Assembly: GCA_009360345.1 (NCBI GenBank)
Contig: SPDP01000001.1
Span: 2,375,832-2,439,831 of the forward strand
Reading direction: 5' to 3'
Source of the DNA: Alcaligenaceae bacterium SAGV5
Lineage (GTDB): Bacteria; Pseudomonadota; Gammaproteobacteria; Burkholderiales; Burkholderiaceae_B
Length of the DNA: 64,000 nt
The notes below the pieces were generated by a model. That model did no database searches. It had not been told where the DNA came from and saw only the letters and a list, made by a program, of their open reading frames with translations. How positions within the stretch are numbered: the first letter of the stretch is position 1; every line of letters begins with the position of its first letter. The position numbers and the translations under genes are program-made. Shown here piece by piece: positions 1-11,299 of this stretch.

Positions 1-1
1 C

Positions 2-148
2 GCCGGCAGGAAGCCCGGGCGCCAATCCGACGACGAGACCAACCTGTTCTGGCATCGCGGCCTGTCGCTGTCGGACATTGCCCTCGGCGACGCCCTGCTC
101 AAGAAGGGCGAGGCGATGGGTATCGGCCAGAAGCTGGTGTACGCGTGA
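2..148 (+). CDS. Ornithine cyclodeaminase family protein, C-terminal end only
   Basis: The window opens inside this gene; only the last 48 codons are present, ending in TGA at 146-148. The visible residues include the segments LFWHRGLSLSDIALGD and MGIGQKLVYA, which match the C-terminal end of the ornithine cyclodeaminase/mu-crystallin family, NAD(P)-dependent enzymes acting on amino or imino acids. The substrate cannot be told from the tail. The next gene starts inside the stop codon region (GTG at 145), so the two are probably co-transcribed. Confidence 0.7.
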   Translation, partial: AGRKPGRQSDDETNLFWHRGLSLSDIALGDALLKKGEAMGIGQKLVYA

Positions 149-966
149 TCTGCAACGCGCGCATGTATGCGCTGACACCGGCCATCACCGACGCCTGGCG
201 CACCCTTTTGCTGCGTGTCGGCCAGCGCGCGAGCCTCGCGTGGGACTACGAGCCGCACGCGGCTCCCGCCCCCATGCGCAGCCTCTGGGACCGCGGCGAC
301 AACGCATGTGTGTTCATGTGCGGGCTGCCCTTCATCACCGGAACGCCGCGCCCCATCCTGCTGGCGGCCCCCGTTCCCTCGGCGCCGCGTTATGAAGGCC
401 GGCCGATCTACTTCACGGAATTCATCGCGCGCGCCGACGGCGCGATGACGGATCTCGCCTCGGTCCCCGCGGGCACGCGCCTGGCGCACATGCTGCCCGA
501 AAGCAACTCGGGCTACAACGCACCGCGCCATCACCTGCTCACCCTGCGAGGCGCGACCGGCGTATCGCCCTTCATCCGCGCCGGACAACCCACGCCCACG
601 CCAATGGCCGTGATCCAGGCGGTTGCCGAAGGCCGGGCCGAACTCGGCGTGGTCGACAGCTATGTCCTCGATCTGTTGCGCCGGCACGCGCCACAGATCA
701 TGGCGCCGCTGCGCACCGTCGCCACCACCGTCGCTTCACCGATTCCGGTACTGGTCGCATCGCCGGGCAGCTCCGAAGACGAGGCCGCTCGTGCGCGCAC
801 GGCGCTGCTGTCGGCGCACGAGGACGAGGTCTGCCGCGCCGCCATGCAGCAGCTGCAATTGGCGCGCTTCGCCCAGGTGCGGGCGTCCGACTACAGCGTG
901 CTCGCCGAACGCCAGGCCGAGTCCGAACGGCGCGGCTTCTCCCTCACAGAAGAGACGGCCCGATGA
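145..966 (+). CDS. PhnD-like substrate-binding domain protein without signal peptide
   Basis: A 273-residue protein from GTG at 145; ATG at 163 is an equally possible start and gives 267 residues. The fold-level look is that of the PhnD/SsuA/transferrin-like periplasmic binding proteins: a first lobe, a central stretch GYNAPRHHL resembling the SNSG-YN ligand loop of phosphonate-binding proteins, and a second lobe with AELGVVDSYVLDLL. No hydrophobic signal peptide or lipobox is visible, so the product seems cytoplasmic, which is odd for this family and suggests a sensor, chaperone-like or enzyme-associated role. Its stop overlaps the ATG of the following CoA-transferase (ATGA at 963-966), pointing to translational coupling. 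Function inferred only at family level. Confidence 0.6.
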   Translation: MICNARMYALTPAITDAWRTLLLRVGQRASLAWDYEPHAAPAPMRSLWDRGDNACVFMCGLPFITGTPRPILLAAPVPSAPRYEGRPIYFTEFIARADGAMTDLASVPAGTRLAHMLPESNSGYNAPRHHLLTLRGATGVSPFIRAGQPTPTPMAVIQAVAEGRAELGVVDSYVLDLLRRHAPQIMAPLRTVATTVASPIPVLVASPGSSEDEAARARTALLSAHEDEVCRAAMQQLQLARFAQVRASDYSVLAERQAESERRGFSLTEETAR

Positions 967-2162
967 ACACGCCGACGCACGACGATCCGCCGCTGGCCGG
1001 GCTGAAAGTACTGGACTTCACGCGCGTGCTGGCCGGTCCCTTCTGCACGGCCATGTTTGCCGACGCCGGCGCGCAAGTGCTCAAGGTCGAGCCTTTCGAC
1101 GGCGACGACTATCGCCACATGGGCTTCCAGGTCCAAGGCCGCAGCACCAACTTCGCGTTCGTGAACCGTGGCAAGCACAGCTTGCGCATGAATCTCAAGA
1201 GTCCGTCGGCCGCACGCATCATCGACCGTCTCGCGCGGTGGGCCGACGTGGTGGTCGAGAACTTCAAGCCGGGCGTGGCCGATCGGCTGGGCATCGGCTA
1301 TGAACGGCTCTCGGCCCTGAACCCGGGCCTGATCTACTGCAGCATCTCGGGCTTTGGCCAGCAGGGTACATGGGCCGACCGGCCCGCCTACGACACCATC
1401 ATCCAGGCTTTGAGCGGGTTGATGGCGGCCAACGGCCATCCCGACGGACCGCCCACCGTGGTCGGGGAGTCGCTGGCCGACGTCTCGGCCGGCATGTTCG
1501 GCGCGTGGGGGATCATGGCCGCGCTGTGGCAACGCAGCCAGACGGGCCGCGGGCGCCATCTGGACATCGCGATGTATGACTGCCTGGTCAGCATGATGCC
1601 CACGCTTGTCTCACGCGTGGTGGCCGGCGGCGCGGAATGCGTGCGAGTGGGCAACCGCCACCTGAACTCCGCCCCCTTCGGCGCCTTTCGCGCGGTCGAC
1701 GGCATGTACGTCCTGGCGGTGGCGAACCAGAAGCTGTTCCAGCAGTTGGCCGACGCGATGGGCCAGCCCGCCCTCGGACGGGACGCGCGCTTCGCGAGCA
1801 ATGCACTGCGCAAGAAGAACGAAGCGGCGCTGGCCGAGACCATCGAACGCTGGTCCGGCGCGATGACCGTCGAGCAGGCCGTTGCCGCGCTGCAGGCGCA
1901 CGACGTGCCGGCCGCGCCGGTGCTGGATGTCCGCCAATCGGTCGCCACGCCCTATGCGACGGAGCGCGGCCTCGTCCGCACGCATGAGCTCGACGGCGGC
2001 GGCACGGCCTGCCACGTCGAACAACCCGTACGTTTTGGCAACCTGCCGCGACGCGGCACCGCCCCCGCCCCCGAGCTGGGCATCCATACCCAGGCCATCC
2101 TGCGGGAACTCGGCTTTGCCGAGCAGGACATCCTGGTCTTCAGGAACGAGGGACTGATCTGA
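963..2162 (+). CDS. CaiB/BaiF-type (class III) CoA-transferase
   Basis: A 399-residue protein of normal length for class III CoA-transferases, which move CoA between carboxylic acids in the cytoplasm. The N-terminus has the family opening LAGLKVLDFTRVLAGPF and KVEPFDGDD. NLKSPSAARII and VENFKPGVADRLG follow, then the RPAYDTIIQA segment, whose Asp at about residue 144 corresponds to the catalytic aspartate that forms the acyl anhydride. It begins inside the stop of the upstream gene and its own TGA shares a base with the ATG of an acyl-CoA dehydrogenase (2162). The pair probably activates and then oxidises one carboxylic acid, substrate unknown. Confidence 0.9.
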   Translation: MNTPTHDDPPLAGLKVLDFTRVLAGPFCTAMFADAGAQVLKVEPFDGDDYRHMGFQVQGRSTNFAFVNRGKHSLRMNLKSPSAARIIDRLARWADVVVENFKPGVADRLGIGYERLSALNPGLIYCSISGFGQQGTWADRPAYDTIIQALSGLMAANGHPDGPPTVVGESLADVSAGMFGAWGIMAALWQRSQTGRGRHLDIAMYDCLVSMMPTLVSRVVAGGAECVRVGNRHLNSAPFGAFRAVDGMYVLAVANQKLFQQLADAMGQPALGRDARFASNALRKKNEAALAETIERWSGAMTVEQAVAALQAHDVPAAPVLDVRQSVATPYATERGLVRTHELDGGGTACHVEQPVRFGNLPRRGTAPAPELGIHTQAILRELGFAEQDILVFRNEGLI

Positions 2163-3343
2163 TGAGCGCAGCCACGCAACATGTCGACGACGAGAGCTTC
2201 GACGCCCTGATGGAACAGGTCGCGCGCTTCGTGCGCGAGCGCCTCGTTCCGATGGAGCAGCGCGTCGAGGAAGAGGACGCGGTGCCGCAGGACATCGTGG
2301 ACGATATGAAGGCCATGGGCTTCTTCGGCCTGTCGATCTCGCCCGAGTACGGCGGCGCCGGCCTCACCGCCGAGCAGCAGGCACGCTTCCAGATGGCGAT
2401 CAGCACCTCGTCGCCGGCCTTCCGCTACATCTACAGTTCCAACCTGGGCATCGGCTCGCGCGCCATCGCCCTGGACGGCACGCCAGAGCAGAAAAGCGAA
2501 TTCCTGCCACGCCTGGCAACGGGCGAGCTGGTGGGCTGCTTCGCGCTGACGGAGCCGGGCGCCGGCTCCGACGCGGGTGGGCTGACGACGCGTGCCACGC
2601 GTGATGGCGGCGACTACCTCATCAACGGCAGCAAGCGCTTCATCACCAATGCCACGCGCGCCGATCTCTTCACCGTCATGGCGCGCACCGACCCGGCCTC
2701 CACCGGCGCCGCGGGCGTCAGCGCCTTCCTCGTCGACCGGCACGCCCCCGGCGTCAGCGTCGGCAAGCCGGAGAAAAAGATGGGCCATCGCGGCTCCCAG
2801 GTGGCCGACGTCATCTTCGACAACGTACGCGTGCCCGCCGAACGGCTGGTCGGCGGCCAGGAAGGCCAGGGCTTCCGCTCCGCGATGCGTACGCTCGACC
2901 ATGGCCGCATCAACATCGCCGCGATGGGCGTGGGCATGGCCGATCGCATGCTCGAGGAGGCGATTGCCTATGCCGCGCAGCGGCGCCAGTTCGGCTCGGC
3001 CATCATCGACTTCCAGCTGATCCAGGCCATGCTGGCCGACTCGCAGGTCGACGTGCAGGCCGCGCGCGCCATGACGCTCGATGCCGCGCGCCGCATCGAC
3101 GCGACGGGATCGGCCGTCAAGGAGGCCGCGGGCGCCAAGTATTTCTCGTCCGAGATGGTCTGCCGCGTGGCCGATCGCGCGGTGCAGATCTTCGGTGGCG
3201 CCGGCTACATCGCCGAGTACCCCATCGAGCGCATGTATCGCGACGCGCGCCTGCTGCGCATCTACGAAGGCACGAGCCAGATCCTGCAACTGCTGATCGC
3301 CAGGCAGATGGGCCGCGAGCGCGGCATCCGCTTCGGCCGCTGA
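2162..3343 (+). CDS. Acyl-CoA dehydrogenase
   Basis: A 393-residue FAD-dependent acyl-CoA dehydrogenase of standard length. It shows the all-alpha N-terminal domain, the middle beta domain with GCFALTEPGAGSDAGG and RFITNATRADLFTVMART, and the C-terminal helical domain with RRQFGSAIIDFQ, QIFGGAGYIAEYPIERMYRD and RIYEGTSQIL. The Glu in YEGTSQ is the position of the catalytic base in medium/short-chain enzymes. Known chemistry is alpha,beta-desaturation of an acyl-CoA with electrons passed to ETF. It overlaps the CoA-transferase by one base. hutU begins 43 bases later, so read-through into the hut genes is possible. Confidence 0.93.
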   Translation: MSAATQHVDDESFDALMEQVARFVRERLVPMEQRVEEEDAVPQDIVDDMKAMGFFGLSISPEYGGAGLTAEQQARFQMAISTSSPAFRYIYSSNLGIGSRAIALDGTPEQKSEFLPRLATGELVGCFALTEPGAGSDAGGLTTRATRDGGDYLINGSKRFITNATRADLFTVMARTDPASTGAAGVSAFLVDRHAPGVSVGKPEKKMGHRGSQVADVIFDNVRVPAERLVGGQEGQGFRSAMRTLDHGRINIAAMGVGMADRMLEEAIAYAAQRRQFGSAIIDFQLIQAMLADSQVDVQAARAMTLDAARRIDATGSAVKEAAGAKYFSSEMVCRVADRAVQIFGGAGYIAEYPIERMYRDARLLRIYEGTSQILQLLIARQMGRERGIRFGR

Positions 3344-3385
3344 GCGGCCCATCGCTCAGTTCCCGCACCAATCACGGAGACGACC

Positions 3386-5116
<1,731 letters not shown>

Positions 5117-5127
5117 GGGACACCGCC

Positions 5128-6045
5128 ATGGATCGCAATTCCCGTGTCGCGGCGATGCCCTTCTGGGACCGCTACGAGCTGCCCACGGTGCTGCTCGGCC
5201 TGGTGCTGTATGCAAGCTGGGTAGCGCTGGTCTGGTATCACGCCTACATTCCGGGGTGGCTGCTGTTCTTGCTGGGCGGCTATGTCGTGCAGTGGCACTT
5301 CTCGCTGCAACACGAGAGCATCCATGCGATGCGCAACTGGCCCACGTGGCTGCGCAATGCCTTCGTCTGGCCGCCGCTGGGACTCTGGCTGCCCTACCCG
5401 CTCTACAACCGCAGCCACAGCACGCATCACGTCAATTTCCATCTCACCCATCCGCAGCGCGACACCGAAAGCTACTACCGGCTTGCCGGCGACTGGCAGC
5501 GCCTGGGCAGGATAAAGAAGGCGCTGCTGATGCTCAACCAGGCGCTGGCCTGCCGCCTTGTGTTCGGGCCTTTCGTGCGCCTTTACAAGCTGGTCAGGCG
5601 CGAAGCCGCCAGATTGCTCGCGGGGGACTTCTCCCACGTCGGACACTGGATCGTGCACGCGGTCTGCGTCGGCCTGCTGCTGTACTGGGTCACGCAGGTG
5701 GCGGGCATGCCGCTGTGGATGTACCTCGTATGCTTTGCGTGGCCAGGCATGTCGTGGGGCATGTTGCGCACCTTCACCGAGCACCGCTGGGGCGATCGGC
5801 CGATGGAACGCACCGCCATCGTCGAATCCAACCACCTGATGGGCGTTCTCTTTCTCTACAACAACCTGCACCTGGTCCACCACCAGCAGCCGACGCTGCC
5901 CTGGTATCGCATCCACGCGCGTTGGCAGCGCGACCGGGAAGCGCTGCTCGAGGACAACGATCATTTCTTCTACCCCGGCTATCTGGACATTGCCCGGCGT
6001 TTCCTGGTCACACCGGTGTTCCATCCCGGACACCCCAAGTGGTGA
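5128..6045 (+). CDS. Membrane fatty acid desaturase family protein
   Basis: A 305-residue integral membrane protein starting at ATG 5128, 11 bases after the hutU stop. Membrane segments lie at about residues 18-55, 170-200 and 205-225. Three histidine clusters typical of di-iron desaturases/hydroxylases are visible: HESIHAM, HSTHHVNFH, and HLVHH with downstream H. The family introduces double bonds or hydroxyl groups into lipids or carotenoid-like substrates using O2. Its place between hutU and a Bug receptor in a hut cluster is unusual and nothing links it to histidine catabolism except position and strand. Substrate not assignable. Confidence 0.85.
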   Translation: MDRNSRVAAMPFWDRYELPTVLLGLVLYASWVALVWYHAYIPGWLLFLLGGYVVQWHFSLQHESIHAMRNWPTWLRNAFVWPPLGLWLPYPLYNRSHSTHHVNFHLTHPQRDTESYYRLAGDWQRLGRIKKALLMLNQALACRLVFGPFVRLYKLVRREAARLLAGDFSHVGHWIVHAVCVGLLLYWVTQVAGMPLWMYLVCFAWPGMSWGMLRTFTEHRWGDRPMERTAIVESNHLMGVLFLYNNLHLVHHQQPTLPWYRIHARWQRDREALLEDNDHFFYPGYLDIARRFLVTPVFHPGHPKW

Positions 6046-6124
6046 ACGTGGCGACAGCCACCACCCCGCTCCCGTTCTTGCGTTGCTCTGCCCGGTCTCA
6101 ACCTGAACTCTCCATGGAGTCACC

Positions 6125-7090
6125 ATGCGCCACGCTGCTCGACTGACCATTGCCCTGGCCGCCACGCTGGCCGCTACCGCGTCGTGGGCCGACGACTATC
6201 CATCGAAGATGCTTCGCATGGTCGTGCCCTACCCGCCCGGCGGCATCACGGACAAGATCGCACGCGAAGTATCCGAGGAACTGTCCAAACGACTGAAGCA
6301 GACCGTGGTGGTCGAGAACCGCGCCGGCGCGGCAGGCAACATCGGCTTCGACTATGCCGCGCGCCAGCCGGCCGACGGCTACACCCTGGTCCTGGCGCCC
6401 GCCTCCAATCTCACGGTGCAGCCAGCCTTGTTCAAACGTCTGAGCTACAACCTGGAGAAAGACTTCGCGCCCGTTTCCCTGCTCGTGAACACGCCGCAAG
6501 TGCTGCTCGTCCACCCCAGCCTGCCGGTCAACAGCGTCAAGGAACTGGTGGAGTACTCGAAGAAGAACCCTGGCAAGACCAACTTCGGCGTCACGCTTGG
6601 CGCCTACTCGCACCTGGCCGGTGAAATGCTGGCAACGCAGACCGGCGCCGACTTCAAGGCCGTGCCTTACCAAGGCGTCGCGCCCGCGCTCAACGACCTG
6701 TTGGGCGGCACCACGCAGTTCGGCTTCAACGAAGTGACCACCGCCATTCCGCAGATCGCGGGCAACAAGATCAAGCCCCTGGCCGTGGCCTACCGCTCGC
6801 GCGTCCCCTGGCTGCCGAACGTACCGACCATGGCCGAGGCCGGTTTTCCCAACTTCGAAGTGACCTCATGGTACGCCGTCGTCACCCGGCAAGGCACACC
6901 CAGGCCCATCATCGACAGGCTTTCCAAGGAATTCCACGATATCGTGCAAAGTCCCGATTTCAAGAAACGCTATGACGACATGGGCGCCTTCGTGGTCGGC
7001 AGCACCCCCGAGGAATTGGACCAGCACATCAAATCCGAGACCGCCCGGTGGATTCCTGTCGTCAAGCAAGCGGGCATCGAACCGAACTGA
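6125..7090 (+). CDS. Bug-family tripartite tricarboxylate transporter receptor (in hut cluster)
   Basis: A 321-residue periplasmic binding protein of the Bug/TctC family. Residues 1 to about 21 form a Sec signal peptide ending ATASWA. Family marks follow: MVVPYPPGGITDKIAREV, VVENRAGAAGNIG, ADGYTLVLAP, KAVPYQGVAPALNDLLGG and ADPs near the C-terminus such as EELDQHIKSETARW. These proteins bind small carboxylates or amino acids, often without a dedicated transporter nearby, and none is present here. Its place between hutU/desaturase and hutD suggests a histidine- or urocanate-related ligand, which is inference. A 79-base gap with a GGAGTCACC ribosome-binding site precedes ATG 6125. Confidence 0.92.
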   Translation: MRHAARLTIALAATLAATASWADDYPSKMLRMVVPYPPGGITDKIAREVSEELSKRLKQTVVVENRAGAAGNIGFDYAARQPADGYTLVLAPASNLTVQPALFKRLSYNLEKDFAPVSLLVNTPQVLLVHPSLPVNSVKELVEYSKKNPGKTNFGVTLGAYSHLAGEMLATQTGADFKAVPYQGVAPALNDLLGGTTQFGFNEVTTAIPQIAGNKIKPLAVAYRSRVPWLPNVPTMAEAGFPNFEVTSWYAVVTRQGTPRPIIDRLSKEFHDIVQSPDFKKRYDDMGAFVVGSTPEELDQHIKSETARWIPVVKQAGIEPN

Positions 7091-7134
7091 CGCCGGCAGC
7101 CCTTCGGACACCCGCCTGGATCAGGAACCCGACC

Positions 7135-7716
7135 ATGGCAAAGCATCGCTTTGACGTAGCTTGCGCGAAGCCGGCACCGTGGAAGAACGGCGCCGGCAGC
7201 ACGCGCGAAATCGCGTGCTGGCCCCCCGGGGCGGGCTTCGATACCTTCGACTGGCGCGTGTCCATCGCCTCCATCGCGTCGAGCGGCCCCTTCTCGACCT
7301 TCGCGGGGGTGGACCGCATCATCACGCTGCTCGATGGAGACGGCGTGCGCTTGCAGGGGCCGGGCATCGATCACCCGCTCGACACAGCCTTGCAGCCTTT
7401 TGCTTTCAACGGGGAACTTCCCATCGACTGCGCGCTGCTCGGTGGCGAGTCCAGCGATTTCAACGTCATGAGCCGGCGCGGCCGCGTGCGTGCCGACCTG
7501 CGTGTTCTGCGCGGCGCGGCCGAGCTGGCCGTCGCGCCCGCCGGACTGTTGTTGGCCGTGCATGGGCAATGGCGGGCCGACGGCGAAACGCTGGCTTCCT
7601 GGCAAGGCCTGTGGTGGAGCGGCGAGGATCACGCATGGTCGCTGCGCGGTACCGAGGCCGGCGCGGCACTGCTGGCGGTGGCGTGGCACCCGGCGGAAGC
7701 CGGCGCAGCCGTATAG
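7135..7716 (+). CDS. hutD: HutD/Ves family protein
   Basis: A 193-residue HutD-family bicupin, start ATG 7135. The characteristic opening [12 protein letters not shown] is followed by [43 protein letters not shown] and DFNVMSRRG. HutD is found only in hut loci; in pseudomonads it affects growth on histidine, proposed as a governor binding formylglutamate, but its biochemical role is not settled. It sits 45 bases after the Bug gene and 50 bases before hutI on the same strand, consistent with a hut operon. Confidence 0.9.
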   Translation: MAKHRFDVACAKPAPWKNGAGSTREIACWPPGAGFDTFDWRVSIASIASSGPFSTFAGVDRIITLLDGDGVRLQGPGIDHPLDTALQPFAFNGELPIDCALLGGESSDFNVMSRRGRVRADLRVLRGAAELAVAPAGLLLAVHGQWRADGETLASWQGLWWSGEDHAWSLRGTEAGAALLAVAWHPAEAGAAV

Positions 7717-7766
7717 TCAAACAGCCATCCGGCCGCACAACGTCCGGACGGACTCAAGGATGTCAG

Positions 7767-8981
7767 ATGCAAGCCTTCGACACGCTACCTTCCGCCGACG
7801 GCCTGTGGACGCAACTGCGCGCCATCGATGGCGCACCCTGCGCCCTGGTCGTGGCCAACGGCCGGATCCAATGGATAGGCCCCCCCGGCGCGGTGCCCGC
7901 CGAACATGCCGGCGCCCCGCGCCATGACGGTGCCGGCGCGCTCGTTACTCCGGGCCTCGTGGATTGCCATACACACCTGGTCTACGGCGGCCAGCGCGCC
8001 AACGAATTCGCGATGCGCCTGGCCGGCGCGACCTACGAGGAAATCGCGCGGGCGGGGGGCGGCATCGCCTCCAGCGTCCGCGCGACGCGCGAGGCCGGCG
8101 AGGATGAACTCTTCGCCAGTGCCTCCCGGCGCCTGGAGCAGTTGTTGGCCGAGGGCGTGTGCGCCATCGAAATCAAGTCAGGCTATGGCCTGTCGCTCGA
8201 ACAGGAACGCAAGCAACTGCGCGTGGCTCGACGGCTGGCGCAGGCATATGGCGTGACGGTACGGGCCACCTTCCTTGGCGCGCACGCGCTGCCGCCCGAA
8301 TACGCGGGCCGCAGCGGCGAGTACATCGACCTCGTCTGCAACGAGATGATGCCCGCGCTCCACGCCGAAGGACTCATCGACGCCGTCGATGCCTTCTGCG
8401 AGCGCATCGCCTTCACGCTCGAAGAAACCGAGCGCGTATTCAAGGCCGCGCGGTCGCTGGGCATTCCGGTCAAGCTGCATGCCGGGCAACTGTCGGACAT
8501 GGGCGGCGCCGCGCTGGCCGCGCGTCATGGCGCGCTGTCGTGCGACCACATCGAACATCTCTCGCAGGCCGGCATCGATGCCATGAAGGCCTCCGGCACC
8601 GTGGCCGTGCTGCTGCCCGGCGCTTACTACACGCTGCGAGACACACATCTACCCCCGATCGAAGCGTTGCGTGCCGCCGGCGTGCCCATGGCCGTATCGA
8701 CCGACCACAACCCCGGCACCTCGCCCGCGCTGAGCCTGCTGCTGATGGCCAACATGGCCTGCACCCTGTTCCGCCTGACGGTGCCCGAAGCCCTCGACGG
8801 CATCACCCGCCACGCCGCGCGCGCGCTGGGCCTGCAAGACACGCACGGCGTGCTGGCCGCGGGCCGGCCAGCCAATTTCGTACTCTGGAAACTGCGCGAC
8901 GCGGCTGAACTGGCCTACTGGTTCGGCGGCCGGCCCCAATGCACCATCGTGCGCCAGGGCCGCGTGGCACGCGGGAACTGA
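7767..8981 (+). CDS. hutI: Imidazolonepropionase
   Basis: A 404-residue amidohydrolase, start ATG 7767. Hydrolyses 4-imidazolone-5-propionate to N-formimidoyl-L-glutamate, the third step of histidine degradation. Metal and substrate motifs are visible: [11 protein letters not shown] (HxH zinc pair), [60 protein letters not shown] and [10 protein letters not shown] (metal-binding Asp). Length and motif order are normal. It lies between hutD and hutF on the same strand with short gaps. Confidence 0.96.
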   Translation: MQAFDTLPSADGLWTQLRAIDGAPCALVVANGRIQWIGPPGAVPAEHAGAPRHDGAGALVTPGLVDCHTHLVYGGQRANEFAMRLAGATYEEIARAGGGIASSVRATREAGEDELFASASRRLEQLLAEGVCAIEIKSGYGLSLEQERKQLRVARRLAQAYGVTVRATFLGAHALPPEYAGRSGEYIDLVCNEMMPALHAEGLIDAVDAFCERIAFTLEETERVFKAARSLGIPVKLHAGQLSDMGGAALAARHGALSCDHIEHLSQAGIDAMKASGTVAVLLPGAYYTLRDTHLPPIEALRAAGVPMAVSTDHNPGTSPALSLLLMANMACTLFRLTVPEALDGITRHAARALGLQDTHGVLAAGRPANFVLWKLRDAAELAYWFGGRPQCTIVRQGRVARGN

Positions 8982-9033
8982 GCAACATGCCGTCCGGCTC
9001 CCGAACTCAACCGACTCATCGATCCCTTCGTCC

Positions 9034-10437
9034 ATGACCGCCCCCTCCCGCAACCATGCCCTGTTCTCCGCCGATGCCCTGCTGCCCGCCGGCTGGGCGC
9101 GCAACGTGCTCCTGCGCTGGAGCGGGGACGGCACGCTGGTCGAAGTGCTGCCAGACCAACGCGCCCCCGCCGGCGTGGACGTCGCCGCCGGTCCCCTGCT
9201 GCCCGGCATGCCCAATCTGCATTCGCACGCTTTCCAGCGCGGCATCGCGGGCCTGACCGAATTCCGCGCGCGAGACCAGGACAGCTTCTGGAGCTGGCGG
9301 GCATTGATGTACCGGTTCGCGCTGCAACTGGACCCCGCGCAGCTCGAAGCCATTGCCTTCGGTCTGTACGTGGAAATGCTCGAAGCCGGCTATACCAGCG
9401 TGTGCGAGTTCCACTACGTGCACCATGACCGGGACGGCCGCGCCTATGCCGACGACGCTGAACTGGCACTGGCCGTCATGCGCGCGGCAAGACGGGCGGG
9501 CATCGGCCTCACGCTGCTCCCCGTGCTTTACCAGACCAGCGGCTTCGGCGGCAAACCGCCGAGCGAAGACCAGCGCCGCTTCATTCGCACCACCGACAGC
9601 ATGCTCGCGCTGCTGGAGCGCCTCAAGCCGCAATGCGAGGCGCAAGGCGCGCGCCTGGGTCTAGCGCCGCACTCGCTGCGCGCGGTGCCGCCCGATCCGC
9701 TGCGCGACGCGCTGGCCGGCCTCGACGCCATCGACGCCACGGCCCCCATACACATCCACATCGCCGAGCAGACACAGGAAGTCGACGACTGCGTGGCCTG
9801 GAGCGGCCAGCGCCCCGTCGCCTGGTTGCTGGACCACGCGCGGATCGATGCGCGCTGGTGCCTCGTTCATGCGACGCACATGGACGCCGACGAATACCGC
9901 CTCGGCGCCGCCAGCCGCGCCGTCGCCGGGCTGTGCCCGACCACCGAGGCCAATCTCGGCGACGGCATCTTCGACTGGAGCCGCTGGCAGGCGGCGGGTG
10001 GCGCCTGGGGCGTGGGGTCGGACAGCCACATCGGCGTGAACGCCGCCGAGGAATTGATGATGCTGGAGTACGGCCAGCGCCTGTCCACCCGCCGCCGCAA
10101 CGTCATTGCCACGCCGTGGCAACCGCAGGTCGCCACCGCGATGACCTTGGCCGCCGTGCAGGGCGGCGCGCAGGCAGCGAGCCGGCCCGTGGCGGGATTC
10201 GCCGTGGGCCAGCGCGCCGATGCCGTCGTGCTCGACGCGTCGCATCCGGCGATCGCGGGCCTCTCGGGGCCGGACGCACTGTCGGCCCATGTGTTCGCGA
10301 GCCACCGCACGAACGCGATCCACAGCGTGTACGTCGGTGGCCAGGTACGGGTGCACGCCACCGCCCACGCCGAACGGCACGCCGCGCGCGAAGGCTTCCG
10401 GCAGGCCCGCCGGCAATTGCTCAACGGCGCGCCCTGA
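9034..10437 (+). CDS. hutF: Formimidoylglutamate deiminase
   Basis: A 467-residue amidohydrolase converting N-formimidoylglutamate to N-formylglutamate plus ammonia, the first half of the two-step branch that ends with HutG. Visible: PNLHSHAFQRGIAGLTEFR with the HxH metal pair, FHYVHHDRDG, LLPVLYQTSGFGG, LAPHSLRAV, HIHIAEQTQEVDDC, HATHMDADEY and GSDSHIGVN carrying the catalytic/metal Asp. Length fits HutF. It follows hutI by 52 bases. The presence of HutF shows that histidine breakdown here uses the formylglutamate route rather than formimidoylglutamase. Confidence 0.96.
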   Translation: MTAPSRNHALFSADALLPAGWARNVLLRWSGDGTLVEVLPDQRAPAGVDVAAGPLLPGMPNLHSHAFQRGIAGLTEFRARDQDSFWSWRALMYRFALQLDPAQLEAIAFGLYVEMLEAGYTSVCEFHYVHHDRDGRAYADDAELALAVMRAARRAGIGLTLLPVLYQTSGFGGKPPSEDQRRFIRTTDSMLALLERLKPQCEAQGARLGLAPHSLRAVPPDPLRDALAGLDAIDATAPIHIHIAEQTQEVDDCVAWSGQRPVAWLLDHARIDARWCLVHATHMDADEYRLGAASRAVAGLCPTTEANLGDGIFDWSRWQAAGGAWGVGSDSHIGVNAAEELMMLEYGQRLSTRRRNVIATPWQPQVATAMTLAAVQGGAQAASRPVAGFAVGQRADAVVLDASHPAIAGLSGPDALSAHVFASHRTNAIHSVYVGGQVRVHATAHAERHAAREGFRQARRQLLNGAP

Positions 10438-10466
10438 GCGCGCGCCATCCCTCACGCGAGACCGCC

Positions 10467-11291
10467 ATGACCTTTACCACCACCGAAGCGCCTTTTCGTT
10501 TTCGCCGCGGCACGCGGCCGCTGCTGATCTCCATGCCGCACGTGGGCACGCATGTGCCCCACGCGCTGGCCACACGCTTCACCGAGGAGGCACGCCAGGT
10601 TCCCGACACCGACTGGCATCTCGAGCGCCTGTACGACTTCGCCGATGAACTCGGCGCGTCGGTGCTCGTCGCCACGCATTCGCGCTACGTCATCGACCTG
10701 AACCGCACGCCCGACGGCGCGAGCCTCTACCCCGGCCAGAGCGTCACCGGCCTGTGCCCGGTCGACACTTTCGACGACACGCCGATCTACGCCGACGCGG
10801 CCGACCAGCCCGACGAGGCCGAGATCGCCGCGCGCCGCGAGGCCATCTGGGAACCGTATCACGCGCAACTGGCCGACGAACTCGCGCGCCTGCGCGCCGG
10901 GCATGGGGTAGCCGCGCTGTGGGACGCGCATTCCATCCGCTCCGTATTGCCGCGCTTCTTCGAAGGCAGGCTGCCCGACCTCAACCTGGGCACGGGCAAC
11001 GGCACCAGTTGCGACCCCGCGCTGGCCGATCGCCTGCTTGCCATCGCCAGGCAGGCCGACCGCTTCACCAGCGTCCTCAACGGCCGCTTCACCGGTGGCT
11101 ATATCACTCGGCATCACGGCCTGCCCGCGGACAACGTGCATGCCGTGCAACTCGAAATGACGCAGAGCAGCTACATGCAGGAACACCTGCCCTTCGACTA
11201 TCTGCCCGACGTGGCGCGCGGCGTACAACCACACCTGCGACGCATGGTCGAAGCCATGCTCGAGTTCGCCGAAAGCCGCGCGAAACGATGA
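10467..11291 (+). CDS. hutG: N-formylglutamate deformylase
   Basis: A 274-residue enzyme, start ATG 10467, hydrolysing N-formylglutamate to glutamate and formate, the last step of the five-step hut pathway. Seen: LLISMPHVGTHVP, VPDTDWHLERLYDFADEL, THSRYVIDLNR, ALWDAHSIRSVLPRFFEG, GRFTGGYITRHHG and NVHAVQLEMTQSSYM, all in family order. It is the last gene of the hut run; an inverted-repeat element begins nine bases after its stop and probably ends the transcription unit. Confidence 0.95.
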   Translation: MTFTTTEAPFRFRRGTRPLLISMPHVGTHVPHALATRFTEEARQVPDTDWHLERLYDFADELGASVLVATHSRYVIDLNRTPDGASLYPGQSVTGLCPVDTFDDTPIYADAADQPDEAEIAARREAIWEPYHAQLADELARLRAGHGVAALWDAHSIRSVLPRFFEGRLPDLNLGTGNGTSCDPALADRLLAIARQADRFTSVLNGRFTGGYITRHHGLPADNVHAVQLEMTQSSYMQEHLPFDYLPDVARGVQPHLRRMVEAMLEFAESRAKR

Positions 11292-11299
11292 CAGGCCCT

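Noticed and set aside
5128..6045. Start of the desaturase at the far upstream in-frame ATG (4285)
   Set aside because: The extension is a shifted reading of hutU; ATG 5128 follows the hutU stop and begins typical desaturase sequence.
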